NCBI RefSeq assembly: GCF_030269925.1
Contig: NC_085107.1
Location: 6,634,001-6,698,000 of the forward strand
Origin: Bombyx mori
Lineage: Eukaryota; Arthropoda; Insecta; Lepidoptera; Bombycidae
Length of the DNA stretch: 64,000 nucleotides
Direction: 5' to 3'
Under the pieces are notes generated by a model. It was not told where the DNA came from, ran no database searches, and saw only the letters and a program-made list of their open reading frames with translations. Both the position numbers and the translations under genes were made by a program. Below, in pieces: positions 1-13,000 of the stretch (position 1 is the first letter of the stretch; every line of letters starts with the position of its first letter).

Positions 1-507
1 TGGCCGCCGCTTTCCCGGACGCAGCCCAATTTTTACTTTCGACCACCTGATCCAATGGATATGAGAAATTTTAAAACGTCATCATCAAAAGGATCCACGT
101 ATTCAGACTTTTCTGCCCTTAGTGCGTACAGTGCAAAGTCGCGGGATTATTACTTCATGTCGCCGAGTTACCGATCTGCGGGGGCGCCGACGCCTAGTAA
201 TCATTCCGATCTCTACACTCGCGAACGGCCGCGTCATTTAAGGAATCCGAACCCATCACCACCGTGTCCTTGCCCTTGCAGCAGATCGCGGTCGTTGGAG
301 GACGTGAGGACCGATATTGTCACTGAATGGGAAGACGATGACGAAAACGGGAATCGGATCGTTGCGCCGGCTACTAAATTCAATCGCACAACTTATAAGA
401 ACAACAACACGCCCATACAAAAGCAGAATTTTCTCACTCGACATTCGATGGAAAATCTTGCTGACCGACCACAACTATTACCGCCCAAACGGATTTCGGC
501 CTTCCAG
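1..507 (+). CDS. WDR47: WDR47 (nemitin) orthologue, internal exon encoding the linker before the WD40 domain (partial at window edge)
   Basis: The frame is open from base 1 to the donor at 508 (CAG|gtaatt) and gives 169 complete codons. The first ATG at 55 is not a credible start, because the frame is open upstream of it; the exon probably begins before the window or at its edge. The product is polar and low in complexity (Ser/Pro/Asn/Arg-rich, with a Pro-Cys run near residues 87-94) and has no domain I recognise. It is joined to the gene because its phase (0) fits the next exon, which begins the WD40 domain. In the family, LisH and CTLH domains precede such a linker and would lie upstream. 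WDR47 proteins are cytoplasmic and associate with microtubules and MAPs in neurons. The exon boundary is good; the assignment of this non-conserved stretch rests on position and phase. Confidence 0.7.
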
Positions 508-3500
508 GTAATTGAACTAACTTTCTACGACAGAGTCGATTCATTGTGCGTTGACAACGTTGAAAACGATAACGTTGTTTTCGTCGTACTTTGAGATATA
601 TACATCGGTACTCGCAAACGGTTGTCGGATATATCCAATTTAAATACGCTTTCTAGGCTATTAAACGAGATTATTGCCAAGCGAAGTGAATAATTTGCGC
701 GAGAAGCTTGTAGCGAAATTTGTTTAATAGTAGTATGTGTTTATAGGTGGTTTGATAAGTATTCCCGGAGCGTTGAACGCGGTTGTTGCGTTGTTGCTCG
801 TTCAGCTCCGTTGATCCGCAACTTTCCGTCCTGTAACGGATGTTCGATACGTGTGTTTTAAAACACACAAACAATATATATTCGCGGCAATGTGTAAAGT
901 ATGTAATGCTGTGAATATAGGTCGTTGCTTTGGGCTGTTTTGTTGTGCCGTCAAGTCGGTGGAACCTTGTGCAATGCGAGTGTGAATTCTGTCGTGGAAA
1001 CTGTAGCACGACACGATTAGGTTTTTTTTTGTTTCAAAAGAACGTTATGTAATCGCGAACGTTATATTTTTGTTTAAAAGTCATAATCATGATGACCCAG
1101 AAACTTGTATACTGTTCGAAGCCAGAGACCGCCCGTAAAACCGGATATATAACTCGAATAAAACTCGTTTATATAAAAAACACATTACTAGTAATTACTA
1201 GAATAGCTAATGATAGCAAAAACAAAGAATAAACTTCTCATTTATCGTAAAGTAAAAAGCAGTACGTAGTAGCAGTTTATCATCTATAACGTATTTCTTA
1301 TGCAATTCGTAATCTCGCTCGGTGATATTAAATACACATTACTCGCTAGGATTTCTATTTAAATCTTATTATAATTGCTAATTAATTCTTATTTTATAGA
1401 TGCCTATACAGATTAAATCACGAAATTAACAATCATAATATCTTACGCAACATCGCTTCATATACGAAGCTGCGTTTCTAATTTTTTAAAGAATAAAAAT
1501 ACACAATAACCTTATGAACATCGATTATATATCATAATAGAACAATAAAAAATACATCGACAGTTACGTATGTGAGATAAAAGTTTTTAGAAATAAACTC
1601 TTCGCATTTATATAGATGTTTGATTGTTGACGATTAAATGATATGATTCTTATACTAAGTATTTTAATGCGCCAATTAAAAAGTTACATATATAGTTCAG
1701 ATTAGCCATGCAGCCGTTACAAATACCTAATTTTAATAAAAAATAATTTAATATAGTCGTCAATGTGTTACGCAAAAGGCCTTTCGAAACGCGCTCATTA
1801 ATTTATTTTATATTAATAAAAGAAATACCTATTTTCAAACAATGAAAGTAAATATCATTACGGTTAAAGTACAAAACTTTCTTTTGTACGAAATACGAAG
1901 CACCGCACGAACGAAATTAAAAGTTACTATCTATTTGGACCGCTTCGAGTCGGATTGTATCGCTACGCCCTACTGCACCATTACCAAATGTAGCCTCTTT
2001 TTTTGTTTTGTTCTAGTAAGTATAGAATAATGAAACGCGTACTTACATACTTTCAATTTTATAACGGCTTGAAACAATTAATTTTGATTATCGCCATATT
2101 TCGTAGAAAGGTAAGTAAGTGATTCGTGAATTTGAATTTTAATTAAATAATGTAGGTATATCTCGTTTTATATCTATTTTAAAGTAATTTCATTCTTTAA
2201 TTTCTTCGATGATAAAATAAGGGTGTGTTGGATATGTATATAATTCGTCAGCACCAAAATGTAGAAAATATTGTACCAGGCTTGGAGAATCATAGTCCCT
2301 CCGTAGACTCAGAATTTCCAGTTAAACGAACCGTGAGATTAGGATGATTTACATTCATAACGGCTCTTTTTTACACGGTGTCAAATAAAGCTAGTATTCG
2401 GGATATATGGGCATCTTCCAGTACTCTACGGGAGGTCAAACTTGCGCTTAGTAGAGCATAAATCTTTGTCCAGGCGTGAAGTTTCGCTTCGCTCTGTTAA
2501 GGACTCCCCAAGATTTTAGAAGACGATTAAATTCTGAACACCTCCCGAAATATGGGTACAAAATTGACGTTGAGTTGTGTTTTTGAGAAAACAAGCATTC
2601 TAACATATCAATAAAAAATCGTTTTCAGTAAATGCGAGAAATAAATGATTCGGACGAAATTAAAATATTCCATTAAGTGGAGTTGATATTTTCAAAGCAT
2701 TAACTATATTTAATAAGTTATGTAAAATAAAATATTATGTATTTGCTAGTAGTAGTATTTTATAATCATATATTATGAATAATTAATTAGGTACCCGTAT
2801 TTAAAGAAGCTGTCATGCAAAATTTAATTTTCATTTTACTAAAATACTTTGATTTAAATTTCCATTTTCTTAACAGCTTTCTTGTTTGTAGAAATCGTTG
2901 TGTTGACGTAAATGAGTGAATTTATTTTCAGTAATTAAACGTCATGCTAAAAGTAATGAAAAAACAAAATTAACGTTAATATACGAAAAAGAGAAACAAA
3001 TGGAAAAAAATATGTATTAAACGTAAAATTGAGAGTAGACTCAACCTAAAATACATTAAATTAATTGAGTTAATATTTTAGGAATCACATTATTTGAAAG
3101 GGGCTTTAGGCGAAAATAACGAGTTTATTTCACAGTACTTACTTCATTGAATAGAAACGTATTGAGCTGAACGGAAATAATATATTATTTAATATGTAAC
3201 TACTATTACGTGAACATCATTAAATAAACGTTTACATTCGAATCATCCGAATTAAATTGCTTATCATTGAAACTCTTACTTTTTCTACATGTAGATATTT
3301 TGTTTGAATACATATAGCGTATTTATCAGATTTACCAATTCAATTTGGAAGTGACTTTTAATTTTCAAGAGTTGTCATGAAAAATATTTTAGATACATTT
3401 TAAATTAAAATCCACTTGCCTGACAGCACGGCCATCCCAAAATGCAAGTTTAGAACACAGGTTTTGGCAATCCGAAAGCTGACAAATTCGTTAAAAGGTT

Positions 3501-5000
3501 TTTTTTTTGTATTTTTTCGCTCTCGTATCGAATCGCGTCCAATGTCTACACGCCGATGTATTTGTTTCTAACTTTAACATTGCAGTTATTGTTTTCGTGT
3601 TTGTCGTTGAACATCAAGCGCAGGCTACAATACGAAATAGAACATAAAATGAAATTTAAAATCGAATCAAAAAACTAAAAACATTAATTACATAACGAAA
3701 CTATTTCATATTACATTACATTACGTGAAATCATGCTTCCAATCTTATTCGAATTTTAATTTCATTAATTTAATATCATGTATCTAATTTTTTTTCATTG
3801 TTCAAAACAACCCAAATATTAGTAATGAAATAAACCCCGTCGTACACGCAAAGTACAAACATAATAAAGTTAAGGCTTATAAGGAGTCTCCCTTACTTAC
3901 ACGATGACATGTCACGAATCTCATAACATCACATATTTCGTTAATAAAGCAGGCTTGGAAAGTTTCGTGAGATTCTCGTGAAATGTAATGTGATTTTGGG
4001 TTTTAAAATTAATTTACAATGAGTCAAAGCAGTGTAAAAGAAATAAATATAAATAAATATATGATTCAACAATCATGGCAAATAAAGAAGTCTTTGTTTT
4101 GGAAGTCCATCTATTTTATAACAGTAAACACAGTTTTTAATAGTAATAAATCATTGCTTCAAAATAGCACAAGACACAGTTTTCAGATTCACTAGTCTTA
4201 TTAGAATCATACCGTGAATTTGCGGCATGAACGTAGAAAAAGGAAATTTGTGAAAAACGCCACCCACATTTTCAAATGCCTTTATGAAAGTTTCATTGTT
4301 TTAAAACAATGTAAATCTTACCTATATTGAATGGCTAATGAAAATATTAATAAATTTATGTTATCATCAAAGGTTATTACTAAACAATTTTGCTAAGATA
4401 AAAATATCGATTGACATTTATTGAAAAAACATGTTTAAAAAACCAGCTTCCGCGTACGTATCAACGCAACGAACGCAACACATTACGATAAAGTCGTTCT
4501 TGAATTCTGGCTCACCTAAATTTATTCATAAGACTGCTTAGACATCTTCGTTGGGCAAGTACCGCTCTGGGAAATACAAGTTGTAACAACCAATAACATC
4601 GATTTCCATAATTCAATGATACGGACCGACCATATAAAATTATTCATAAGAAAAAATAACTAGCCTATACTTTGTTTGAAGATTTATTTGCACAAGCAGT
4701 TTCGCCAGTCGGACCAAGTTATTTTTTTATTAGTTTTTACCAAACTTTGTGTACATTTTGTAAGGTCTCGGGCTCCGCATTTGCGATGCCGTTGCTGTGG
4801 TTGATAGAGACTGCAACGTGAATTATACTTGAGATGTTCAGACATGACACGTTTTTTTTATATTTGAATAGAAGCCTCCTTCAAACCTTCTCACTTATTA
4901 CCGCGTATATTTTTTCTTATTGGAGAAAATATGCTGGCGATGCTATTGCATACAAACAAACGTACTCCCTTTGATTTTAATTTATGAACCTCTTTCTTAG
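508..5000 (+). other. Intron 1 of WDR47, AT-rich, no further feature recognised
   Basis: This is the 4.5-kb stretch between donor gtaatt at 508 and acceptor ttcttag ending at 5000. I see no coding exon and no well-formed repeat. Short open frames here lack conserved motifs or codon bias. A segment at about 2260-2530 is somewhat richer in GC and looks like an old repeat fragment, but I cannot name it. Confidence 0.6.
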
Positions 5001-5227
5001 ATGCAGACAAGAAATGGCGGCCCACAATCATCTACTCCTGTCCCAGGTCCGACAGCTGTAGGGATTGAATCCAGTGATTCAAGACCGACTTTCAAGCCCG
5101 TGACAGTGCTTGAGGATTTGCAGGCGGTCCGGTGTGCCGAATTCCATCCCAACGGGAAGCTGTACGCTGTTGGGTCGAACACCAAAACGTTAAGGATATG
5201 TTCGTATCCGAAGATCGAGGATGTCAA
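5001..5227 (+). CDS. WDR47: WDR47 exon, first WD40 repeat
   Basis: The acceptor is tttcttag and the donor is a perfect gtaagt at 5228. The 227-nt exon enters in phase 0 and leaves two bases of a Lys codon, completed by the first base of the next exon. A Ser/Pro-rich start leads into the first blade of the propeller, with LEDLQAVRCAEFHPNGKLYA and then a GSNTKTLRICSY strand. This follows the vertebrate WDR47 pattern, in which the propeller begins with an LEDVQAVR-like motif. The ATG at 5001 is the first codon of the exon but is internal to the protein, since the previous exon reads into it in frame. Intron 2, which follows, is 14.4 kb and full of transposons. Confidence 0.9.
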
Positions 5228-6023
5228 GTAAGTTAATTATCCTGAGAAGTTTAACTAACAGCTGAGATTATCTTCTCACGGAGATGAGACCCAAAGTCAT
5301 ACAAATTACCGGATTGCAAGATACTGTCATATAGCTATTTGTGTAGGTATTGAAACGTAAATGTCAATGAATATATTATAAGTTGTCCGATGGTAATTAA
5401 TACGTAAAATAGGTTATTAATTTGCATTGATACTTTGTGGCTACATTATCGATACTATAAGATAATAGATTTTTTGTGCATAGTGTGTACATCCTGAACC
5501 TCTAAGAAGGACATAGTCTGTCTTGATTTGTCAAACCTCATGGGATAAAAACAGTCTGTATAAAAATATCATATTGTTTGCAATGACCTTTCTATGGTTT
5601 ATATGAAATGACGTGACAGTACGATATAATTATTATCATGGAAACCAATACAAGCGATGTTTACTAAAATGTCATGAAGCAGTCGTGCCATGTTCAAGAC
5701 CCCATAACAGTTAATTACGACCGTTTGCTTATGAAAATGGCTTAACGTGACTAATAGAAAATGTTTCTAACAGAAAATATAGAAACAACACAACAAAAAA
5801 CGACACGACATAGTCGTCGAAATTATTAGTCGAAATTTAATCGGATTCAAGGTTAACTATTTTATATAAAGATCCCATGATAGCACTGTAAAAATAAGAT
5901 ATTCAAAATAAAATAACACAAGGGACATGTTTATTTTGACGCGTAGTCTCGTGCCGCACTTAGTACAATAAGAAATAGACAAAGTAAAATAAATATTAAT
6001 AATAAAATAAAATAGTCCATTCT

Positions 6024-6305
6024 TCTTCTTTGTCGTATCACTCTTGTCAGAGCGGTCGTGATTGTCAATTAGTATCATTGCTGTGGGCAGATGTTGTGCG
6101 CATCATGACCAATCGCCACTTCTTCCGGCTTGTGGTGAGCCTTGTACACTCATATAAACAACCGCCAACTGCCGATTTTACTTGGTCGGTTCATCGCATG
6201 GGCAACCTTCCACGCAGCTTGGTGCCTTCTACTTTACCTTGAAGGACAAGGCGCTCTATGGAGTAATTTCCTCGCCGGGAGATATGTCCAAAAAATCGTC
6301 CATTA
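6024..6305 (-). mobile_element. Decayed LINE 3'-terminal coding fragment
   Basis: On the minus strand, frames here recall the C-terminal tail found after reverse transcriptase in several insect LINEs: a basic stretch, a WTDQVK-like motif, an amphipathic stretch with CTRLTTSRKKWR, then a stop. The reading frame is broken and no poly-A tail is obvious. The family (RTE-like or another LINE clade) cannot be fixed from so short a piece. It lies in WDR47 intron 2. Confidence 0.4.
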
Positions 6306-9251
6306 GCAAATGTTTATATTAATCCCACATCTCAGAAGATGATCCTCAATGTCACACTAGCTGTTGGTGTATCCAAAGGAATAATTGCAAGTGAATAGTT
6401 GCACTAGAAACATCTAATTAAACTATATTGAGTTGCAAATACTAAATACTGATCATATAGGTACAAGTCATACGTCTAATAAGTGTAATATTTAATTAAT
6501 GTGTAAAGAGTCCTTTTCACGGTGAAGAATAATACTCGTACAATGGTTAATCAATTTTACAGAGCTATCAAATTGGTAGTCGCTCAATTAAGTTTTAATT
6601 ATATTTTTACACATTATACTTCGTTACATCTTATATTTTATGTTTTTTTCAAAATGATTTATTGTAAAAATAAACGATTTTTTTATCACTGTCCTCTTCA
6701 CCACTAACTATTATGCTTTAAACCATACAACCAAAAACACAACCACGAATATTAAATAAAAAAGGGTAATATTCCATTAAACTGTGTAACAATATATCGT
6801 ATCTATAAATGGTAGACACGATATCCGTTCTCGACTTAACGTGGTGTTTCTGGTTATAGTCACGGTGAGCAGTAGCACTCTGTGACCTTTCGAATCATGA
6901 CCAAATATGCAATCGTGAACGAATTAATTTCGGCCATCTTTTATGTACACAGGACTTTTGTACATGCTATTTTTTGATGCTAAGATTAATTTTCACGATC
7001 ACCTTATAAGAATTAGAAATATCATTAATTTAATTTTTGATCCGACTGAGGCTAAGCAGCTAGTAAAGAACATAGGCCATAATAAATACCATAAAGAGGA
7101 AAAATAAAACTAAAACAGGACAGATGATGTCGATTCGCGAGGAACCTTCTGTTTGCCGTGCAATATAAAAGAATTTTATGATTATTTTGACACAATTTTA
7201 TATTAAATCAATTTGATATTTGGTTACTATGAAACTACTGCAAGACACGAATACTCGTAAGCACAGATTAAAAACTATTTCGTAATGTGTTTCGTAAAAT
7301 GACCGTTCATTTTTAAGACCATAGACTAAGATCGTATGATTGGCTGTGTCAAACGTTAACATTTTAACGTGAAACGATTGTAATTAGTTTTCGTCGATAA
7401 ACTGCTAAATCTGATAATAAATACTACATGTGAATTTGCATTTGAGTTCATTATTTTGTTGAGATTGTATTCTTAATATCGCATTGTTATTTATAGGCGG
7501 ACTTCATAACAAAATCAAGTAATTTCGTCTGCGTCTCTGCCAATAAATGCGTATTATAAATTACTAATTAAGCATTCAAGGCTTAAAACGCTATGCTTGT
7601 GCCATTTGTATGTTTTAATCCCGTTTTTCGTAAATAAAACCTTAATCCGTATCGAATGAAGTCGTTGTGAAGCTAGGGACAAGATTAGGCTTGGCTTTGT
7701 GATGACCCATGTATCCCATCTAAATGTGGATTATATGTAAAGCTGGGCCCGAGAATCTTATATGATAATAGTCTGTTCGACTTTTAATCAGAAGATAGTA
7801 TGGGTATGCGACGTGATGCGACATTATCTAGCTAATGCATTTTTTTTATTACTCGATTTTAGTGGTTTTTAGTGATTTTTAGATTCATTTTCCTCTGAGC
7901 TACAATTACAAACTAATAGTGTGTGTTGTGACTAGTAATATGAGGGTAATATCGAATGAAATAATTGCTTTACATGAGATAGGCCCCGAGCTCATCTACT
8001 TCTACGATGTAGAAACTGTTTTTAAATTATCTTTATCCATTCTTAGTAATCTTATCTGTTAAGTAATTTCGTTGACAAAACCTCTCGGATCTACATATAA
8101 CGTCAGTCACATCGGAAACTTTTATTTCGTACACATGACCTTTTCATTTTCATTTCTAAGAGAGCACGTGTCGACATTAGTGTACAATAAGTCAAACCTG
8201 TTACTTACTATTCATGTCTCGAATGTAACTCGCGATATAAGGTTCTATGTACAATCAAAAGCGACGCGAAAGCAGTGACTAGTCGATCCGAGTACGATGA
8301 CCCGTGCTTAAATTTGCAAACAATTACTATGCAGAGCGACATCTGTTGTATCTTTCCGTTATTTAATGAAAACCGTGGATTTCATCTAGGTAAATATTGC
8401 CTTTTATTAAATAAATATGCCGCGTTGCTTATAACAGAGCTAATATTTGTGGACAAACAGTTTTCATCAGTGAATGCAGCTTATAAAGTTTATATGAAAG
8501 TATGTCAGTCTCATTTGCTGTTTATTTTTTAAAATATGTTATAAAAATTATAACAATGTAGAACCGTCATAGAGGCTTTAATTGAAATTGTGTGATTGAG
8601 AACATCTCACGCAAATGATAATAAGTCAAACGTAAATGGAATTCTTTATGAATATGATGCGTAATGTGCAAAGTTTTGAAAGCTTAGTTTTAGATTATAC
8701 TAGAAAGTGTCAAACGTTCGCTAGAGTCGAGCCACTCTTAATATGTTCTGTTACGAAATACTTCGCGAAATTATTATGTCTGCTGTGGTTTAATATCAAC
8801 GGTCTTGAACTATAGTACTGCAACCTCCTAATGTACATTAGCGAGACGATTTGTATACTCAAGTAGACTTAAATTTAATTCATTGGTTTAAAAGTTCTCG
8901 TCTGTTCGTTTAGGTAAATAGCTTTACCCAAACAATTTACGTAATTAGATATGCTATAGGTATTTGTTATGTTTTTATTTGTATTTTAAGATAATTTTAT
9001 TTCGATTAAATCTTTAATGTCCAGACATATCGGCATTTTCTGCGCATTTTAAATAAACAAACCGAATAGGCGTCAGCTTTGAAATGTCACGTTTGAGAAT
9101 ACAAATCTGAGAAAGTTATTTCGATATCAAAAAGTAATACGTTCGAGCACATATACTCATAATTATAAATTTGAATATCAGCAAGTCAAATTAATCGTAA
9201 AATAAACATAGCGCATTTTCGATTTGCACTTTGTAAAATTTAAACTTTGAA
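6306..9251. other. AT-rich intron 2 sequence, nothing recognised
   Basis: Short open frames (for example 8072-8278 and 8275-8532) have no recognisable motif and no splice context linking them to a gene. I see no repeat or inverted-repeat structure that I can support. Confidence 0.5.
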
Positions 9252-9430
9252 GTCGTCGTGGCCTAAATGATAAGACGTCCGGTGCATTCATATGTAGCGA
9301 TGCATCGGTGTTCGAATCCCGCAGGCGGATACCAATTTTGTAATGAAATACGTACTTAACAAATGTTCACGATTGACTTCCACGGTGAAGGAATAACATC
9401 GTGTAATAAAAACCAAACCCGCAAAATTAT
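9252..9430 (+). mobile_element. Bm1 SINE, 5' (tRNA-related) part, split by insertions
   Basis: It begins with the Bm1 head GTCGTCGTGGCCTAAATGAT and contains a B-box-like GTGTTCGAATCCCGC near 9311. It runs through the body to CCGCAAAATTAT, where the BEL/Pao element enters. The rest of the same SINE continues at 16164-16375 and 17230-17290. Two successive transposons therefore split one SINE into three pieces over 8 kb. Identification as Bm1 rests on recognising the Bombyx consensus and on the other full copies here (28193, 54894). Confidence 0.9.
9426..9430. repeat. 5-bp target site duplication (ATTAT), left copy
   Basis: ATTAT directly precedes the left LTR and is repeated at 16164-16168 directly after the right LTR. 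Removing one copy plus the retrotransposon restores the uninterrupted Bm1 sequence CAAAATTATAATTTGCG. A 5-bp duplication fits BEL/Pao integration. Confidence 0.92.
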
Positions 9431-9995
9431 TGTGCAGGACGAAATCGATTTTAAATAGTTTTATATAACAAATAGAATTAATATAGTTGATAAGTAATTA
9501 CGTAACAAAAATGCATAATCTTAAATTATTTTATATGCAATATGTTTGTGTATCAGATCAGAGAATGTAAATAGACCAATAGGAACGATTTGTGGAGCGC
9601 TTTCACTACGGTAACATACAGATCAAGGGACCCCCGAAAGTGGCGCGTCGATAGCACGTCGCGAGATGGGGTACTGAAATAAATATAAAAGGATGGCCAT
9701 TTACAGGCAAAACACAGTTCTCAGCAGATCATCAAGACAGAAACAGTTCTCAGAAGCTCTCCGACAAAGAAACATCAGCAAGACAGAAACAGTTACCAGC
9801 AGTTCTCCAATAGTACAGTTATCAGAAAACCACCAGTGAATCAGCTACCAGTGAACCAGACAGTTACCTGTGAAACCTCGCTACAGAAGCCGATACCCAT
9901 CGAAAGAAACAGCCGTCTTCTACCAGCGCACAAACAGACAGCAGAAAATATTATCACACGACTCGGAAACAGCCATACAGACCGGGTCGTGTACA
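9431..9995 (+). repeat. 5' LTR of the BEL/Pao element
   Basis: 565 bp from TGTGCAGG to GTGTACA. It contains a TATA-like TATAAAA at 9684-9690 and, downstream, several imperfect repeats of an AGACAGAAACAGTT unit (about 9734-9800). It is the likely promoter of the element. It differs from the 3' LTR at 9894, 9926 and 9955 only. Confidence 0.95.
9684..9690 (+). promoter_or_regulatory. TATA-like box in the 5' LTR
   Basis: The sequence AAATATAAAAGG lies in an otherwise mixed-composition LTR and is duplicated in the 3' LTR near 15852. A transcription start 25-35 bp downstream would fall near ACACAGTTCTCAG (about 9711-9723). This is inferred from position; no start-site evidence is available. Confidence 0.5.
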
Positions 9996-10085
9996 TTTCA
10001 TGGTCCATTCGAGCCGGATAGAGGACACATTTCATTATTCTCTCGAGCCGGGTAGAGGATACGTTTTGAAAAGGAAACTGGAACA
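9996..10085 (+). other. BEL/Pao leader with tRNA-Tyr-like primer binding site
   Basis: Five bases after the 5' LTR, TGGTCCATTCGAGCCGG (10001-10017) matches the complement of an insect tRNA-Tyr 3' end (TGGTCCTTCGAGCCGG) except for one extra A, so it is the likely primer binding site. The leader also holds a 34-bp imperfect direct repeat (ACATTTCA at 9993 and again at 10027, each followed by a CGAGCCGG(A/G)TAGAGGA block), which duplicates the 3' part of this site. The tRNA match is from memory of insect tRNA-Tyr sequences and should be aligned. Confidence 0.6.
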
Positions 10086-13000
10086 ATGCCGATAACGCGG
10101 TCAACAGGAAGAGGACGGATCGAAACAAAACAGTCGCCGCCCTCAGAAACCACAGCTACAACACAGAGCATGTGGACAGAAACAACCGCGAAAACCGTCA
10201 TGAGTCTGGTAGCCCCCACAACAGAATCATCGTGCGCAACAGCCAACACGGAAGCCACGACGAAACTCGCAGAGAAACCTGGGAACTCAAAAACAGAGGC
10301 CGTCAAACAGTATATAGTCAAACAGAATGACGTGCCAACAAAACAGCGCGCCGGTACAGTCAAAACTGACCGGTCGCGAAACAGAAAAGAACAGAAGATA
10401 GCCAAAGCTAGAGAAGAGCTCGCCCGCCTACAAGTGGAATTGGCAGCCGCCCGACTGGCCACGCTCGAAGCTGGATCTGATGACGAAAACAGCGAATCAG
10501 AATACAGTAAGTCAGAACTCGATGAAAGAGTGGGCACGTGGCTGGAAACCCAACCCACAAAAACAGAAAATGACGACCAGCCTAATGAAAAACCGGCGGG
10601 AGCCTGCGACAAACAAGACTTCTCAGATCTAACCGCAGCAATAACACTCGCCGTCAAAGCCGCCCGCGAACCAAGATACACAGAGTTGCCATTCTTCAAC
10701 GGCAATCACCAAGACTGGCTATCCTTTCGCGCAGCCTATCACGAGACAATGAACTCCTTTACAAAAACAGAAAATATAAACAGACTCAGAAGGAACCTGA
10801 AAGGAAGGGCAAAGGAAGCCGTTGACGGATTACTTATAACAAACGCTGATCCGTCCGACGTCATAAGAAGTCTAGAAGCGCGATTCGGAAGACCGGAAAC
10901 GATAGCCATAACGGAGTTAGACACGCTACGAGCTCTGCCAAGACTAACAGAAACACCAAGAGACATTTGTATATTCTCCAGTAAGGTGACCAACGCCGTA
11001 GCTACGCTTCGTGCATTAAATTGCACACATTACTTATATAATCCGGAAACTACCAAAACAATGTTAGAAAAACTCACACCAACACTACGTTACCGATACT
11101 ACGACTTCACCGCGATACAACCGAAGGAGGATCCGGATCTGATTAAATTTGAAAAATTCATGAAAAGAGAAGCCGAACTGTGCAGCCATTATGCACAGCC
11201 TGAACAGGCGGGGCACTACTCGCAGCCCGCACAACATAACAGACGCACACAAAACGTGCACATAGTCAGTGAGAAGCCATCACGAGCTAAATGTCCGTTA
11301 TGTAGCAACACCGAACACACCACAACAGACTGCTACATATTCAAGAAGGCAGACTCAAACACAAGATGGGACATCGCTAAGAATAAACACCTGTGTTTCC
11401 GATGTCTACAGTATAAGAATAAAACCCACAACTGTAAACCGAAGACGTGTGGCATCAATAATTGCAAATATACTCACAACAAGATGCTACACTTTGACAG
11501 AAAAATTGAAAAAACAGACAACAGTGACAAGGAAACAACAGAGAACATTAATTCCGCTTGGACCGGAAAACAGAAACAGTCCTATTTGAAAATAATCCCA
11601 GTCCAAGTACAAGGACCGATAGGCACGGTTGATACATACGCGCTGCTCGACGATGGATCGACGGTGACACTCATAGACGAAATCATCTGCAAGAAGACTG
11701 GAATAACAGGACCAATCGATCCGTTACACATACAGGCGATTAACAACATAAAATCAACGGAAACAAGATCAAGAAGAGTCAACGTCACGCTCAGAGGCCT
11801 CAACAGTCGAAAAGAAATAATACAAGCGAGAACAATTAACGACCTACAAGTAACAGCACAAAAAATACCAAAGGAACAGATAGATGAGTATTCGCACCTA
11901 CGAGACATCAGTGACATCATCACGTACGAGAACGCGAAACCTGGAATACTGATTGGCCAAGACAACTGGCACATGTTACTAGCTTCGAAAGTTAGACGAG
12001 GCAACAGGAATCAGCCAATAGCGTCACTGACACCTCTAGGCTGGGTATTGCATGGAGGTCGCACTCGTACCCTAGGCCACCATATAAACTACATAAATCA
12101 TGCTAGCGAAACCCAGGAAGATGATAAAATAGAAAATCTGGTAAAACAGTATTTCGCTATGGATGCGCTATGCATCACACCAAGAAGACCAAAAACAGAC
12201 CCAGAGGAACAGGCGCTTCGCATCCTCAATAGCAATACAGTCCACACAACAGATGGAAGATACGAAACTGCTCTGCTCTGGAAAATAGATAATGTCAGTC
12301 TACCAGACAACTACAATAACTCGTTAAAGCGACTGATAAATATAGAAAACAAACTCGATCGTAATCCGGAACTGAAACAAAAATACACAGAACAGATGGA
12401 AGCACTCGTCGCGAAAGGCTACGCAGAGCCCGCTCCAAAAACAAAAACAGAGAACAGAACGTGGTATCTACCTCACTTCGCCGTCGTGAACCCCCTGAAG
12501 CCGGAAAAACTCCGAGTCGTCCACGACGCCGCCGCCAGAACAAGAGGGGTAGCTTTAAATGATATGCTGCTTAAGGGACCGGACCTACTCCAATCACTAC
12601 CAGGAGTGATAATGCGATTTAGACAGCATAATATAGCAGTAACAGCAGACATAAAGGAGATGTTCATGCAAGTGAAATTGAGACATGAAGACAGAGACGC
12701 GCTCCGCTATCTCTGGCGCAAAGATCGCCGAGATGACAAGCCCCCAGAAGAATACAGAATGACCTCGTTGATCTTTGGTGCGTCAAGTTCTCCTTCCACA
12801 GCAATATATGTAAAGAACTTGAACGCCCAGAAACATGAAGCCACGCACCCGGAGGCGGCAGCCGCAATACAGAACAAACACTACGTAGACGACTACTTGG
12901 ACAGCTTTAAAACTTTAAAAGATGCAGTACGCATAACAACAGACGTTCGTCGAATACACGAAAAAGCTCATTTTGAATTAAAACAGTGGAAGTCAAACTC

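Noticed and set aside
55..60. ATG at 55 as the gene start
   Set aside because: The frame is open upstream to base 1 and WDR47 proteins have a large N-terminal part that must precede it.
5001..5003. ATG at 5001 as the start of a short WDR47 form
   Set aside because: It lies exactly at a splice acceptor and is in phase with the preceding exon; no promoter signal is near.
9255..9330. tRNA gene suggested by a B-box-like GTTCGAATCCC and similar heads at 28200, 37545 and 54900
   Set aside because: These are the tRNA-related heads of Bm1 SINEs; no complete cloverleaf forms and the sequence continues into the SINE body.
9998..10705. Long minus-strand open frame opposite the BEL/Pao gag region, and others to 15541
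   Set aside because: Antisense shadows of the gag-pol frame; Ser/Val-rich without motifs.
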